The notes under the pieces: model-generated | Databases searched by the model: none | What the model was told of the DNA's origin: nothing | What the model saw: the letters and a program-made list of their open reading frames with translations, nothing else | Shown: piece after piece, positions 1 through 8,132 of the stretch | Layout of the letters: each line of letters opens with the position of its first letter | How positions within the stretch are numbered: the stretch's first letter is position 1 | Made by a program: the position numbers and the translations under genes | Source: Chloroflexus aurantiacus J-10-fl | GTDB taxonomy: Bacteria; Chloroflexota; Chloroflexia; Chloroflexales; Chloroflexaceae | Direction of reading: 5' to 3' | Length of the DNA: 64,000 nt | Assembly (NCBI RefSeq): GCF_000018865.1 | Contig: NC_010175.1 | Span: forward strand, 2,604,001-2,668,000

Positions 1-1786
1 CCGTGACCAGATAGGGCATGAGGCGATAGCGTAATTCAATCGCGTTGCGGGCAATCTGCTCGATAGCCGGCCCAAACGACCAGACATACTGATCGATGTG
101 GCCGTAGGCGCTGTGATTGCGACAGAATGGCGTCAACGCGGCACACTGCATCCAGCGGGCAAAAAGTTCGGGTTGGGTGTCACCGGCAAACCCGCCAATA
201 TCAGCGCCGATAAATGCCTGCCCGGATAGCGCTGTCCCCATGGCCATCGGCATACTCATCCAGAGATGATCCCAACGCGCACAATTGTCACCCATCCAGT
301 TAGCGGCATACCGTTGAATCCCGGCAAAGCCGGCCCGTGACAGCACAAACGTGCGCTGGTTGGGGAAGGCAGTGTGTAATCCTTCCACCGTCGCCATCGC
401 CATCAACAATGCGTACTGATTGTGATAGCGTTCGTGCGGTTCGCGGCCACCGTTGAAGCGCATCGCATACGGCGGAATATCACCGGTTGCCGGTTCGTTC
501 ATGTCATTCCAGATACCGGCAATGCCCAACTGCGCGTGACGTGCATTCTGCTCGCCCCACCAGGTACGTGCTTCCGGTTTCACAAAATCAGGGAACGCCG
601 TGCGACCGGGCCAGACCTGCCCGATGTACAACTCACCACTGGCCGCTCGACAGAACAGATCGTGCGCCACCCCCTCGCGGAATAACGCAAAATCGGGATC
701 GACCTTCACGCCGGGATCGACAATTGTGATCAGGCGAAAGCCCTGTTCGTACAACTGGCGAGCGAGGGCTGTCGGATCGGGGAACAATTCGTGATTCCAG
801 GTGAATACGCGATAGCCATCCATATGCTCGATATCGAGCCAGAGTGTATCGCACGGGATGCGTCGTTCACGATGTCGGGCTGCGAGAGTCAGGATGTCAG
901 CCTGACTATAGCGGTGCCAGCGACATTGATGGTAGCCAAGCGCCCAGATTGGTGGCGGCGCCAGCCGACCGGTTAACCAGGTGAATCCTTCGAGAATATC
1001 GGCAATCCGTGGCCCGGCCAGCACATACTCTGTGTATTGACCACCCAACGCACAGATGCCGTAGGTCTCGGCAGGCGAAAAATCGACATGCACCCGGTAT
1101 GGATTGTCAAGAAAAAAACCGGCAGCATTCCCCGTCTGATCGAGATGGTAGAAAAACGGAATTGAGATGTAATAGGGATCGAACTCCGTGCTGGTATTCT
1201 TCGTGCGCGGATCGGCGGGATCACGACCGACGGCGAATTCGGCTTCACCATGCGGACTCAGTACATCGTTATTCCACAAGATAAAATCCCGCCCTTTCCG
1301 ATTCAGGCGTCCGGTCTTCTCACCCAAACCGAGAAAGGCATCATCACGGGCACAAACTCGATGAAACGCGAAGGCATCATTGAGCGTTGCATACGCCCAT
1401 GGCCGCCCATCAGGTCCGGTTGCGGTGGTCATCACCGAACTACCATCGCTCCGCCGGATCGTAATCGTAAACGGATCACGACCGATGATCACCTCCAGCC
1501 GCGCACTGCGCAACACCAGCGATGTCGTCGTTTCGGCGACGGTAAATGGCGGTATCGGCGCATGATTCAGATCAACGCAGACGGCATACGACGGATGCTC
1601 ATCAAAATGACCGCCACGACTGATCTTCAAACGCACAATATCTTCGCGAATCCATTCCACCCGTAGCCACTCATGGTCGAGTGCGGCAAGAATGCCTCGT
1701 TCAATGGACTGGACGGCACCAAGCCGGGATAACGGCATAAAATAGCGGGTATCGGTCAGTCCTACCCGTGCCGGGGCTTGCGACAT
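1..1786 (-). CDS. Glycoside hydrolase family 31 (alpha-glucosidase-like), C-terminal part outside window
   Basis: The reading frame is open from an ATG at 1786 to the window edge, giving about 595 residues without a stop, so the 3' end is missing. The translation carries the GH31 catalytic block WNDMNEP, with the nucleophile Asp at about residue 428. Upstream is the substrate-site block CDTLWLDIEHMDGYR, and a typical GH31 N-terminal beta domain precedes the barrel. Family members remove terminal alpha-linked glucose (or xylose) from oligosaccharides; the exact substrate cannot be read here. No signal peptide is visible, so a cytoplasmic enzyme is likely. A purine-rich ribosome site (GAGGAGTT on the minus strand) lies just before the ATG. 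It is divergent from the toxin-antitoxin pair that follows. Confidence 0.9.
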   Translation of the reverse strand, partial: MSQAPARVGLTDTRYFMPLSRLGAVQSIERGILAALDHEWLRVEWIREDIVRLKISRGGHFDEHPSYAVCVDLNHAPIPPFTVAETTTSLVLRSARLEVIIGRDPFTITIRRSDGSSVMTTATGPDGRPWAYATLNDAFAFHRVCARDDAFLGLGEKTGRLNRKGRDFILWNNDVLSPHGEAEFAVGRDPADPRTKNTSTEFDPYYISIPFFYHLDQTGNAAGFFLDNPYRVHVDFSPAETYGICALGGQYTEYVLAGPRIADILEGFTWLTGRLAPPPIWALGYHQCRWHRYSQADILTLAARHRERRIPCDTLWLDIEHMDGYRVFTWNHELFPDPTALARQLYEQGFRLITIVDPGVKVDPDFALFREGVAHDLFCRAASGELYIGQVWPGRTAFPDFVKPEARTWWGEQNARHAQLGIAGIWNDMNEPATGDIPPYAMRFNGGREPHERYHNQYALLMAMATVEGLHTAFPNQRTFVLSRAGFAGIQRYAANWMGDNCARWDHLWMSMPMAMGTALSGQAFIGADIGGFAGDTQPELFARWMQCAALTPFCRNHSAYGHIDQYVWSFGPAIEQIARNAIELRYRLMPYLVT

Positions 1787-2096
1787 GGCGAACTCCTCAA
1801 TGTGCAAAAGCGGTATCGAGGGATGATTGTAGCATAAGGAGATAGAGAGAGCTATCTTTATGACAGAGTAATATCTGAAGAGAGCGATGACCGTCAGTGT
1901 TGGTAGATGGCTGGAACCTGATCGTTCCGCACACCTGACGAGGGTGATCCGACTCAGGCGTTCACACTTTCTGTGAGGATGTAGAATACCGTTTCGACAT
2001 AACCGGCGACACCAGATAACTGCCCCTCCTGGCAAACTGTGCTACAAACCATTACAATATCGTCGTACAATCACTTTTACGTAATTGTGAGGCCCA
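1787..2096. other. Intergenic region between divergent GH31 and hepT genes
   Basis: About 310 bases with no credible gene. It must hold the promoters of both divergent units. Two TACAAT hexamers near 2053 and 2066, upstream of hepT, could be -10 elements, but no good -35 partner is visible for either. No strong inverted repeat was seen. Confidence 0.4.
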
Positions 2097-2546
2097 ATGA
2101 CGACGCCAATCAATACCGATCATCTGCAGAACACATTACGTGCGCTGGAGACGGCATATTCTATGTATCAGCGTGCCGTGGAAGAGCAGGAACCGACGAC
2201 GCAGGAAGTCTTGCGGATGGCGATCATCAAGGGTTTTGAACTGGCTCAGGAGGTCTCGTTCCGGCTGATCCGGCGCCGCCTGCGCGATTTCGGCTACGGC
2301 ATTCGCCGACTAGAAGCAACGCCGGTACGCGAGTTGCTACGCCTCGCCGCCCAACACTCTCTGCTGTCCATCCCTGAAGTTGAGCGTTGGTTTACCTATC
2401 GCGATAATCGCAACAGCACGGCTCACGATTACGGTGACGCCTTTGTTCAGCAAACGTTGACACTGTTGCCTGATTTCATCCGCGATGCGTATGCACTGGC
2501 AGAACGTCTCCGTACCGGCAAAACCATTGTCGAAGATGACCTATGA
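2097..2546 (+). CDS. hepT: HepT-like HEPN-domain toxin (HI0074 family)
   Basis: A 149-residue all-helical protein that matches the nucleotidyltransferase-partner family (HI0074/HepT). The HEPN RNase signature R-N-x3-H is present as R105-N106-S-T-A-H110, followed by D-Y. In the family this motif gives metal-independent RNA cleavage, and the toxin is silenced by AMPylation by the MntA partner. The gene overlaps the downstream mntA-like gene by four bases (ATGA), so the two are translationally coupled, as expected for a toxin-antitoxin pair. The family call rests on motif and gene order. Activity is inferred; some HEPN partners of minimal nucleotidyltransferases are not toxic. Confidence 0.85.
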   Translation: MTTPINTDHLQNTLRALETAYSMYQRAVEEQEPTTQEVLRMAIIKGFELAQEVSFRLIRRRLRDFGYGIRRLEATPVRELLRLAAQHSLLSIPEVERWFTYRDNRNSTAHDYGDAFVQQTLTLLPDFIRDAYALAERLRTGKTIVEDDL

Positions 2547-2887
2547 CCAAGCCATACCTTGATCTACCCGCCCAATATCTCGCCCAGGTACGCACGATTT
2601 TGCAAACATACGTCCCCGAATACGAGGTTTGGGCCTACGGCAGCCGGGTGCGGGGCGAGGCATTTGCCGCCAGTGATCTCGATCTGGTGGTGCGGAACCC
2701 TCGTCATTTGTCACAGCCGTGTGACCATATCGTTGCACTACGGGAAGCGTTTGTCGCCAGTAATCTCCCGATTCGGGTTGATGTGGTGGATTGGGCACGG
2801 ATTCCGCCTTCATTCCATCACGAGATTGAACGCGGGTATGTGGTGGTGCAACCGGCAATGAGTACCGACAACGTCCGGGAAGATTGA
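2543..2887 (+). CDS. mntA: MntA-like minimal nucleotidyltransferase (antitoxin)
   Basis: A 114-residue protein with the polymerase-beta-type nucleotidyltransferase motif: G33-S34, G38, then S44-D45-L-D47. A likely third acidic residue is D80 in RVDVVD. This is the minimal MNT fold. In characterised HepT/MntA pairs it transfers AMP from ATP to a tyrosine near the HEPN active site and so neutralises the toxin; H110-D-Y112 of the neighbouring protein offers such a tyrosine. It starts inside the stop of hepT and ends 26 bases before the stop of the convergent ATPase gene. The family is clear; substrate and antitoxin role are inferred. Confidence 0.85.
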   Translation: MTKPYLDLPAQYLAQVRTILQTYVPEYEVWAYGSRVRGEAFAASDLDLVVRNPRHLSQPCDHIVALREAFVASNLPIRVDVVDWARIPPSFHHEIERGYVVVQPAMSTDNVRED

Positions 2888-2913
2888 GATGCGGAACGTG
2901 GTGAAGCTGATGG

Positions 2914-4626
2914 CTACTCGACTGGCCGGGCGCGTTGGGCAACCTCCAGAATGGCGTCAAGAACCTGCACAATTTCGGCATCGATTGCTGGCAGGGGAAC
3001 GTGCTTCGCCAAAACGTGAAAATTGGTCTTGCTCATTAGATTGGGCCGCTGAAGAATGGCGTAAAACCGTTGGAATAGTGGTGTGAGAAACTCATCACTG
3101 GCTTTAATGTCGTCAGACCATGGGTCTTTGCCTAACATACGAAGGGCCTGTTCGACATCATTGATCGCCTGTTCCATGGCATAACGCCATTCCTGAGCGA
3201 AGAGCGGTTCCGCGATCCGTTCACCTTCGGCTAACGCATACGCCAGCAGTGTCTCACGCTGACACACATAATTCTCCAGCTCGCGTTTCCGCCAGGTGTG
3301 TTGTCGTAGCGAAGGGTCTGACGACAACTGTTTCTCAAGACGGTCGTAGATCGCAATCCCTACCAGATCGGGTTTTGCTTCACGCAAGCCGTAAAAATGT
3401 TCAAGAGCTTTACGTGGCTGATTGGCAACATAATGTACAAATGGTCGGGCCAGATATTCCTGAGCCTGATGGTTGAGGCGTTGGGCAAATGCACTCAACA
3501 GGGCCAGGTCGGTCGAACCTTCCAGATACAGCACCCAGCCAGTCTGCTCGGCCAGGTAATAGTGATCGAAGCCGATTTCCCGGAGCGCTTTCAACACCTG
3601 CGTACCACGGTCATTGATGCGGTGTGGTTTGCCGACGAAGGCGACCACAACATCGCGGTCGGCTGCTTCGGCGAGTAATACTTCTGAATGACTGGCGGCA
3701 ATAATCTGACTCCCCATCTTTTCTGCCTGGTCTGACAACACCGTGTAGATCTGCCGTTGACGCAAAATCTCAAGATGTGCATCAGGCTCATCCAACAGGA
3801 GGATAGCACCCGGATGCACAGCCATATGCGCCAGGAGGAGCAATGTTTGTTGCTGTCCGCGACCACTGGAAGAAATGTCCAGGGTTGTTCCTGAGCGTGT
3901 GGAATAGTCCATCACAATTTCGCCCCGTTCAGGAATATATTTTGGTTTATGCAGCGTCGCACCAAACAAACGACGAATGGAATCGCAAATTTCCTGCCAT
4001 TTGTTCTCGCCATCGTTACTCTGCAACACCTGCCAGCACAGGTTACGCATCACTTCAGCGGTGCGACCCTCTCCCAAACGGACGCGAATGGAGCCTATTT
4101 CCAGCCGATCTTCGCGGGCAGCCAGGCCGGACATTGGTGGCAGGTAGGCGATCTGAAGATGTTTGAGATTCTCTGGTACGTTCATCCAGACCTTTTCCTG
4201 ATCTGACAGGGGTGGCCGACAGTAAAATGACTCTTCGTTTGCGTAGTAAAACTCCAGGCGACATTCCCAGGGCACGTCATTGACGCCTTCAACACCAATT
4301 TCAATCAGCACATTGCGGGTCGCTACTTTATGGTCTTGCCTTACGCTTTCGCGAACGTGCAAATCACGCCAGAGGAGATTCGCAGCCGGGGTTGGAATGG
4401 CAATCAAATCCTGGCGGCTAATGGTAACTCCAGGGCGCTTGGTTGGAACGGTACCGCCGCCACGTCGTTCCAGCCAGCGTTTGACGCCAATATCCCATAG
4501 CGCCAGTGCCTGTAATGCTGATGTTTTGCCAGAGTTGTTTGGGCCAATGAAAATAACTCGTTCGCCCAGTTCAATCTCAACATCTGTGAAGAGTTTGAAA
4601 TTACGAATGGTCAGTTTTGTTAGCAT
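2914..4626 (-). CDS. OLD-like AAA ATPase with TOPRIM-like C-terminal domain
   Basis: A 570-residue protein. The N-terminus is an SMC/RecF-like ATPase: Walker A GPNNSGKT at 28-35, an ABC-type signature region around SSSGRGQQQ, and Walker B LLLDEPDAH with D279-E280. After about residue 360 comes a segment starting LYLEGSTD (E369), resembling the first acidic motif of the TOPRIM nuclease domain of OLD-family proteins. The later block RELENY is also common in this group. The second TOPRIM acidic pair (usually DxD) is weak: only IAIYDRLEK is seen, so nuclease activity is doubtful. OLD-like proteins often act in phage defence or DNA repair. The gene is convergent with the hepT/mntA pair, which suggests a small defence patch; that is inference. 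Confidence 0.75.
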   Translation of the reverse strand: MLTKLTIRNFKLFTDVEIELGERVIFIGPNNSGKTSALQALALWDIGVKRWLERRGGGTVPTKRPGVTISRQDLIAIPTPAANLLWRDLHVRESVRQDHKVATRNVLIEIGVEGVNDVPWECRLEFYYANEESFYCRPPLSDQEKVWMNVPENLKHLQIAYLPPMSGLAAREDRLEIGSIRVRLGEGRTAEVMRNLCWQVLQSNDGENKWQEICDSIRRLFGATLHKPKYIPERGEIVMDYSTRSGTTLDISSSGRGQQQTLLLLAHMAVHPGAILLLDEPDAHLEILRQRQIYTVLSDQAEKMGSQIIAASHSEVLLAEAADRDVVVAFVGKPHRINDRGTQVLKALREIGFDHYYLAEQTGWVLYLEGSTDLALLSAFAQRLNHQAQEYLARPFVHYVANQPRKALEHFYGLREAKPDLVGIAIYDRLEKQLSSDPSLRQHTWRKRELENYVCQRETLLAYALAEGERIAEPLFAQEWRYAMEQAINDVEQALRMLGKDPWSDDIKASDEFLTPLFQRFYAILQRPNLMSKTNFHVLAKHVPLPAIDAEIVQVLDAILEVAQRARPVE

Positions 4627-4962
4627 CGTCGATCACCAAAACGGGTTTATGTCGTTTTTGCCGGGATAATGTACATTCAGTCCATCTCATGCTTACTAAT
4701 CAAACTTCCTACCCCCGTTTTACCCGAACATTGAACGGTACTATGTTCAGAATGCCAGTATCTCTCCAGTGCGCCGCTGTTGCTTGATGAAGATTGTACC
4801 ATACTGATTTCATCTCAAACATCTCTCACAACGACGACGAAGAAGCCTTTGCCTATGCCACGTTACCTGCACCAGCTATGACATTTTTTTCACTACAAGC
4901 CGTTGCAAATCGCGCTATAGTACTATGAGGAATGGATCATTCGTCTGGATACGTTATCGGTA
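4627..4962. other. Intergenic region between divergent ATPase and PBP genes
   Basis: About 336 bases, AT-richer than the flanks, with no coding sequence that looks real. It should contain promoters for both divergent genes. TATAGT at 4916-4921 is a possible -10 for the PBP gene, but the -35 is not recognisable. Confidence 0.4.
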
Positions 4963-7488
4963 TTGCACCCTATGACACGGCGTCCTCGTCCACGTTTACC
5001 ACGTTTTCGACGGCGAAAGCCGTTACCGCCACCCTGGCCGATTCGGGGCCTGCTGATTGTTGGGCGTTGGCTCAATCGGCTCTTTTTTACGCTGTTGGTG
5101 TTGGTATTGATGGGAATGATGGGGCTGATGGGCCTGTATCTCTACTACGGTCGCGATTTGCCGCCGCCGGAGCTGATCGATCAGTACCGTAGCTTCGAGA
5201 ATACGCGCATCTACGCCCGCGATGGCGTTACGCTGTTGTACGAGGTGATTGGGCCAGGGGTACGGGTGCCAGTAGCGCTGGAGCGTATTCCCCAGATTTT
5301 ACGCGATGCAACGGTAGCAGTTGAAGATGCGAATTTCTATACCAATCCTGGGGTGGATTTGCCGAGTATTGTGCGGGCTTTCTGGCAAAATGTGAACGCT
5401 GGTGAGACCGTTTCAGGCGCCAGTACGATTACTATGCAGTTGGTGCGGGCAATTTTACTGACGCCTGAAGAAGCTCAGCAGCAGACAATTGAACGTAAAA
5501 TTCGCGAAGCAATTCTGGCGATTCGGGTTGGGCAGGAGTATAGTAAGGAACAGATACTCTCGCTCTATCTGAACGAGGTGTATTACGGTGCGCAGGCGTA
5601 TGGGGTTGAGGCGGCAGCCCAACGTTACTTTGGTAAGCATGTCTGGGAATTGAGTCGCGGTGAGGCAACCCTGCTGGCCGGTTTGCCGCAGTCGCCCTCG
5701 AACTACAATCCGTTTGAGAACCTGCCATCGGCGCGTGCCCGTCAGCGCATTGTGCTGAATCAGATGGTTGATGCCGGTTTCATCAGCCCCGCCGAAGCCG
5801 AGTCGATCTTTGCCGAGCCGATTCGGTTAGTGCGCCCCACCGTTTCTATTCAGTCGCCCCATTTTGTCTTTTACGTCTACGACCTGCTCGTCGCGCAATT
5901 CGGCGAGGAGATGGTGAATCGTGGCGGTTTGCGCGTGATCACCACGCTTGACCCGTTTTGGCAGGCGCAGGCCGAACAGGTTGCCGCCGAACAGATCGCA
6001 ACCCTGCGCGCCCGCAATGCCAGCAATGCCGGTGTGGTCATGCTCGCCCCTGATGGTCAGATTCTGGCAATGGTGGGGAGTGTTGATTATAACGCGCCTG
6101 ATGGTCAGGTGAATGTAACCCTGGCCCTCCGTCAGCCTGGATCGGCGTTGAAGCCGTTTATTTACGCTGCTGCCTTGCAGCGGGGGTGGACAGCGGCAAC
6201 CGTACTCTGGGATGTACCGACGCGCTGGCAGATGAATGGGGTGGTGTACGAGCCGCGCAATTATGATGGCCGCTTCCGCGGGCCGGTGCGTCTGCGCCTG
6301 GCACTGGCGAATTCGCTCAATATTCCGGCGGTGAAGGCGCTGGAGTTTGTCGGCGTAGAAACGTTTGTCGATTTAATGAGTCAGTTTGGGGTGAGCAGTT
6401 TTACCGATCCCAGCCGCTACGGGCTGGCAATGGCGTTAGGGAGTAACGAAGTGCGCCTGCTGGAGCTGACCGGCGCTTATGCTGGACTACAGGCAGGGGG
6501 GCGCCAGCTCCGACCGGTAGCTATTTTGCGCGTGACAAATAGTCGGGGTGAGATGTTGCATACCTGGCAGCCACCCCCTGTTAAGCCGTTGCTTGGCCCG
6601 CAGAGCGAACAAATTGCATTTCTGATCAGTGATATTCTGAGCGACAATGCGGCGCGCCGGCTGGTCTTTGGGCGCAACAATGTGATGGAATTGCCGGGTA
6701 TTCAGGCCGCAGTGAAGACCGGTACCAGTAATGATTATCGCGATTCCTGGGCAATTGGCTATACCAGTGCTGTGGTAATCGGGGTATGGGTGGGGAATAA
6801 CGATAATCAGCCGATGGCGGAAGTGGCCGGTGCTAACGGCGCCGGTCTGATCTGGCGTGAGTTGATGTTGCGCTACCACGCCAATCGGGAGGCAAAGTCC
6901 TTCATACCGCCTGACGGAGTCGTCGAACAGCCGGTGTGTGCCGAGACCGGTGGCCCCCCTACTCCGGAGTGTCCCCAGGTCATTACCGAACGTTTCGTTG
7001 CCGGTACCGGGCCGGTGAGCAATATCACCTATCAAACGGTGCGTGTAGCCGGTGATGGCTCGTGTCTGGCAACGACATATACCCCGCCCGAAGAGGTGCG
7101 CCTGGAGACGTTCCCCGTCTACCCTACCGAAGTCGCCGATTGGGCGCGCCGCAATGGCCGGACACCACCGACCGGATATTGTCCGCCACCCCGCGAGCCG
7201 GATCGCGCTGTTGCCCTGCTCGACCTCGCCGAGAATAGTGTGATTACCAATACCCTGGTCTTTATCCAGGGTACTGCTCGCGGTCCCTTTATTCTTGACA
7301 TTGGCAGCGGTGGCGATCCAACCGACTGGCAGGTGCTGGGGCAGAGCAGCCAGCCGGTTGAGCAGGGGTTGCTTGGGATGTGGAATGCCGGTGCCTGGCC
7401 AACCGGTACGTATACCGTTCGGCTACGAGTCACCCTGGCCGATGGGGCCGTGATCGAAGAGCGCCGACAGGTGACCTACGCGCCGTGA
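4963..7488 (+). CDS. Bifunctional class A penicillin-binding protein (GT51 transglycosylase plus transpeptidase)
   Basis: An 841-residue membrane-anchored peptidoglycan synthase. A basic, proline-rich cytoplasmic tail is followed by one membrane segment at about 32-62. The GT51 domain shows the catalytic glutamate in VEDANFY (E121) and the block GASTITMQLVR. The transpeptidase domain shows S394-x-x-K397, S451-L-N453 and K585-T-G-T. An extra C-terminal domain after about residue 650 resembles the tail of PBP1C-type proteins. The frame opens with TTG at 4963; an in-frame ATG at 4972 (codon 4) is as plausible, and neither has a clear ribosome site. The end overlaps the end of the convergent coaE by 13 bases. 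The 1A-like versus 1C-like subclass is not settled. Confidence 0.93.
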   Translation: MHPMTRRPRPRLPRFRRRKPLPPPWPIRGLLIVGRWLNRLFFTLLVLVLMGMMGLMGLYLYYGRDLPPPELIDQYRSFENTRIYARDGVTLLYEVIGPGVRVPVALERIPQILRDATVAVEDANFYTNPGVDLPSIVRAFWQNVNAGETVSGASTITMQLVRAILLTPEEAQQQTIERKIREAILAIRVGQEYSKEQILSLYLNEVYYGAQAYGVEAAAQRYFGKHVWELSRGEATLLAGLPQSPSNYNPFENLPSARARQRIVLNQMVDAGFISPAEAESIFAEPIRLVRPTVSIQSPHFVFYVYDLLVAQFGEEMVNRGGLRVITTLDPFWQAQAEQVAAEQIATLRARNASNAGVVMLAPDGQILAMVGSVDYNAPDGQVNVTLALRQPGSALKPFIYAAALQRGWTAATVLWDVPTRWQMNGVVYEPRNYDGRFRGPVRLRLALANSLNIPAVKALEFVGVETFVDLMSQFGVSSFTDPSRYGLAMALGSNEVRLLELTGAYAGLQAGGRQLRPVAILRVTNSRGEMLHTWQPPPVKPLLGPQSEQIAFLISDILSDNAARRLVFGRNNVMELPGIQAAVKTGTSNDYRDSWAIGYTSAVVIGVWVGNNDNQPMAEVAGANGAGLIWRELMLRYHANREAKSFIPPDGVVEQPVCAETGGPPTPECPQVITERFVAGTGPVSNITYQTVRVAGDGSCLATTYTPPEEVRLETFPVYPTEVADWARRNGRTPPTGYCPPPREPDRAVALLDLAENSVITNTLVFIQGTARGPFILDIGSGGDPTDWQVLGQSSQPVEQGLLGMWNAGAWPTGTYTVRLRVTLADGAVIEERRQVTYAP

Positions 7489-8132
7489 CTGGCGACCAGA
7501 GCCTGTTGCCAGGCCGCTTCAACCTGAGCACGTGTACGCGCTTGCGAACCGCTGTTGTCAATAATGACATGGGCGCGGCTGAAGCGACTCTCTTGCGGAG
7601 GTTGTGCGGCGATCCGGGCCTGCGCTTCAGCCAGCGACATCCCCCGGGTTGTCATCAGGCGCTCAATCTGTTGTTCAGGCGGGCAGGTGACGACCCAGAC
7701 CTGATCACACTCGTCAGCCCAGCCCGACTCGATGAGCTTGATTGCATCAATCACCACAATCGGACGTTCGACAGGTCGCAGGCGGGTGGCATACCCACCC
7801 GCATTGGCGACCTCGGCCAGAAACCGTTGTATTTCGGTGCGTACTGCCGGATGGACGATCGACTCTAACCTCTTCAGTGCCGCCTGGTCGTTAAACACGA
7901 TGTTCCCTAACTTACGGCGATCAATCGCACCGCCGGGTGCGGTCAAAATCTGGGGGCCGAACGCTGCGACAATGGCCTGATACACCGGTGTCCCCGGTTG
8001 TTGCAGACGGTGTGTTACCCGATCAGCATCAATAGTGCGCGCGCCGAGGGCGGCCAGCATCGCCAGAACAGTGCTCTTGCCACAGGCGATACCGCCGGTC
8101 AGACCGATCAGAAAGATGCCGGGATGCTTCAT
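7476..8132 (-). CDS. coaE: Dephospho-CoA kinase
   Basis: A 218-residue P-loop kinase for the last step of coenzyme A synthesis (phosphorylation of the 3'-hydroxyl of dephospho-CoA). The P-loop GGIACGKS lies at 13-20, followed by the family block ARTIDADRVTH. VVIDAIKLIESGW and the lid-region arginines also fit CoaE. The family usually has LPLLFE-like residues where this protein has IDAIKLIES, a minor variation. The gene overlaps the upstream deaminase-CYTH gene by four bases (ATGA), so the two are co-translated. Its end overlaps the convergent PBP gene. Confidence 0.93.
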   Translation of the reverse strand: MKHPGIFLIGLTGGIACGKSTVLAMLAALGARTIDADRVTHRLQQPGTPVYQAIVAAFGPQILTAPGGAIDRRKLGNIVFNDQAALKRLESIVHPAVRTEIQRFLAEVANAGGYATRLRPVERPIVVIDAIKLIESGWADECDQVWVVTCPPEQQIERLMTTRGMSLAEAQARIAAQPPQESRFSRAHVIIDNSGSQARTRAQVEAAWQQALVASHGA

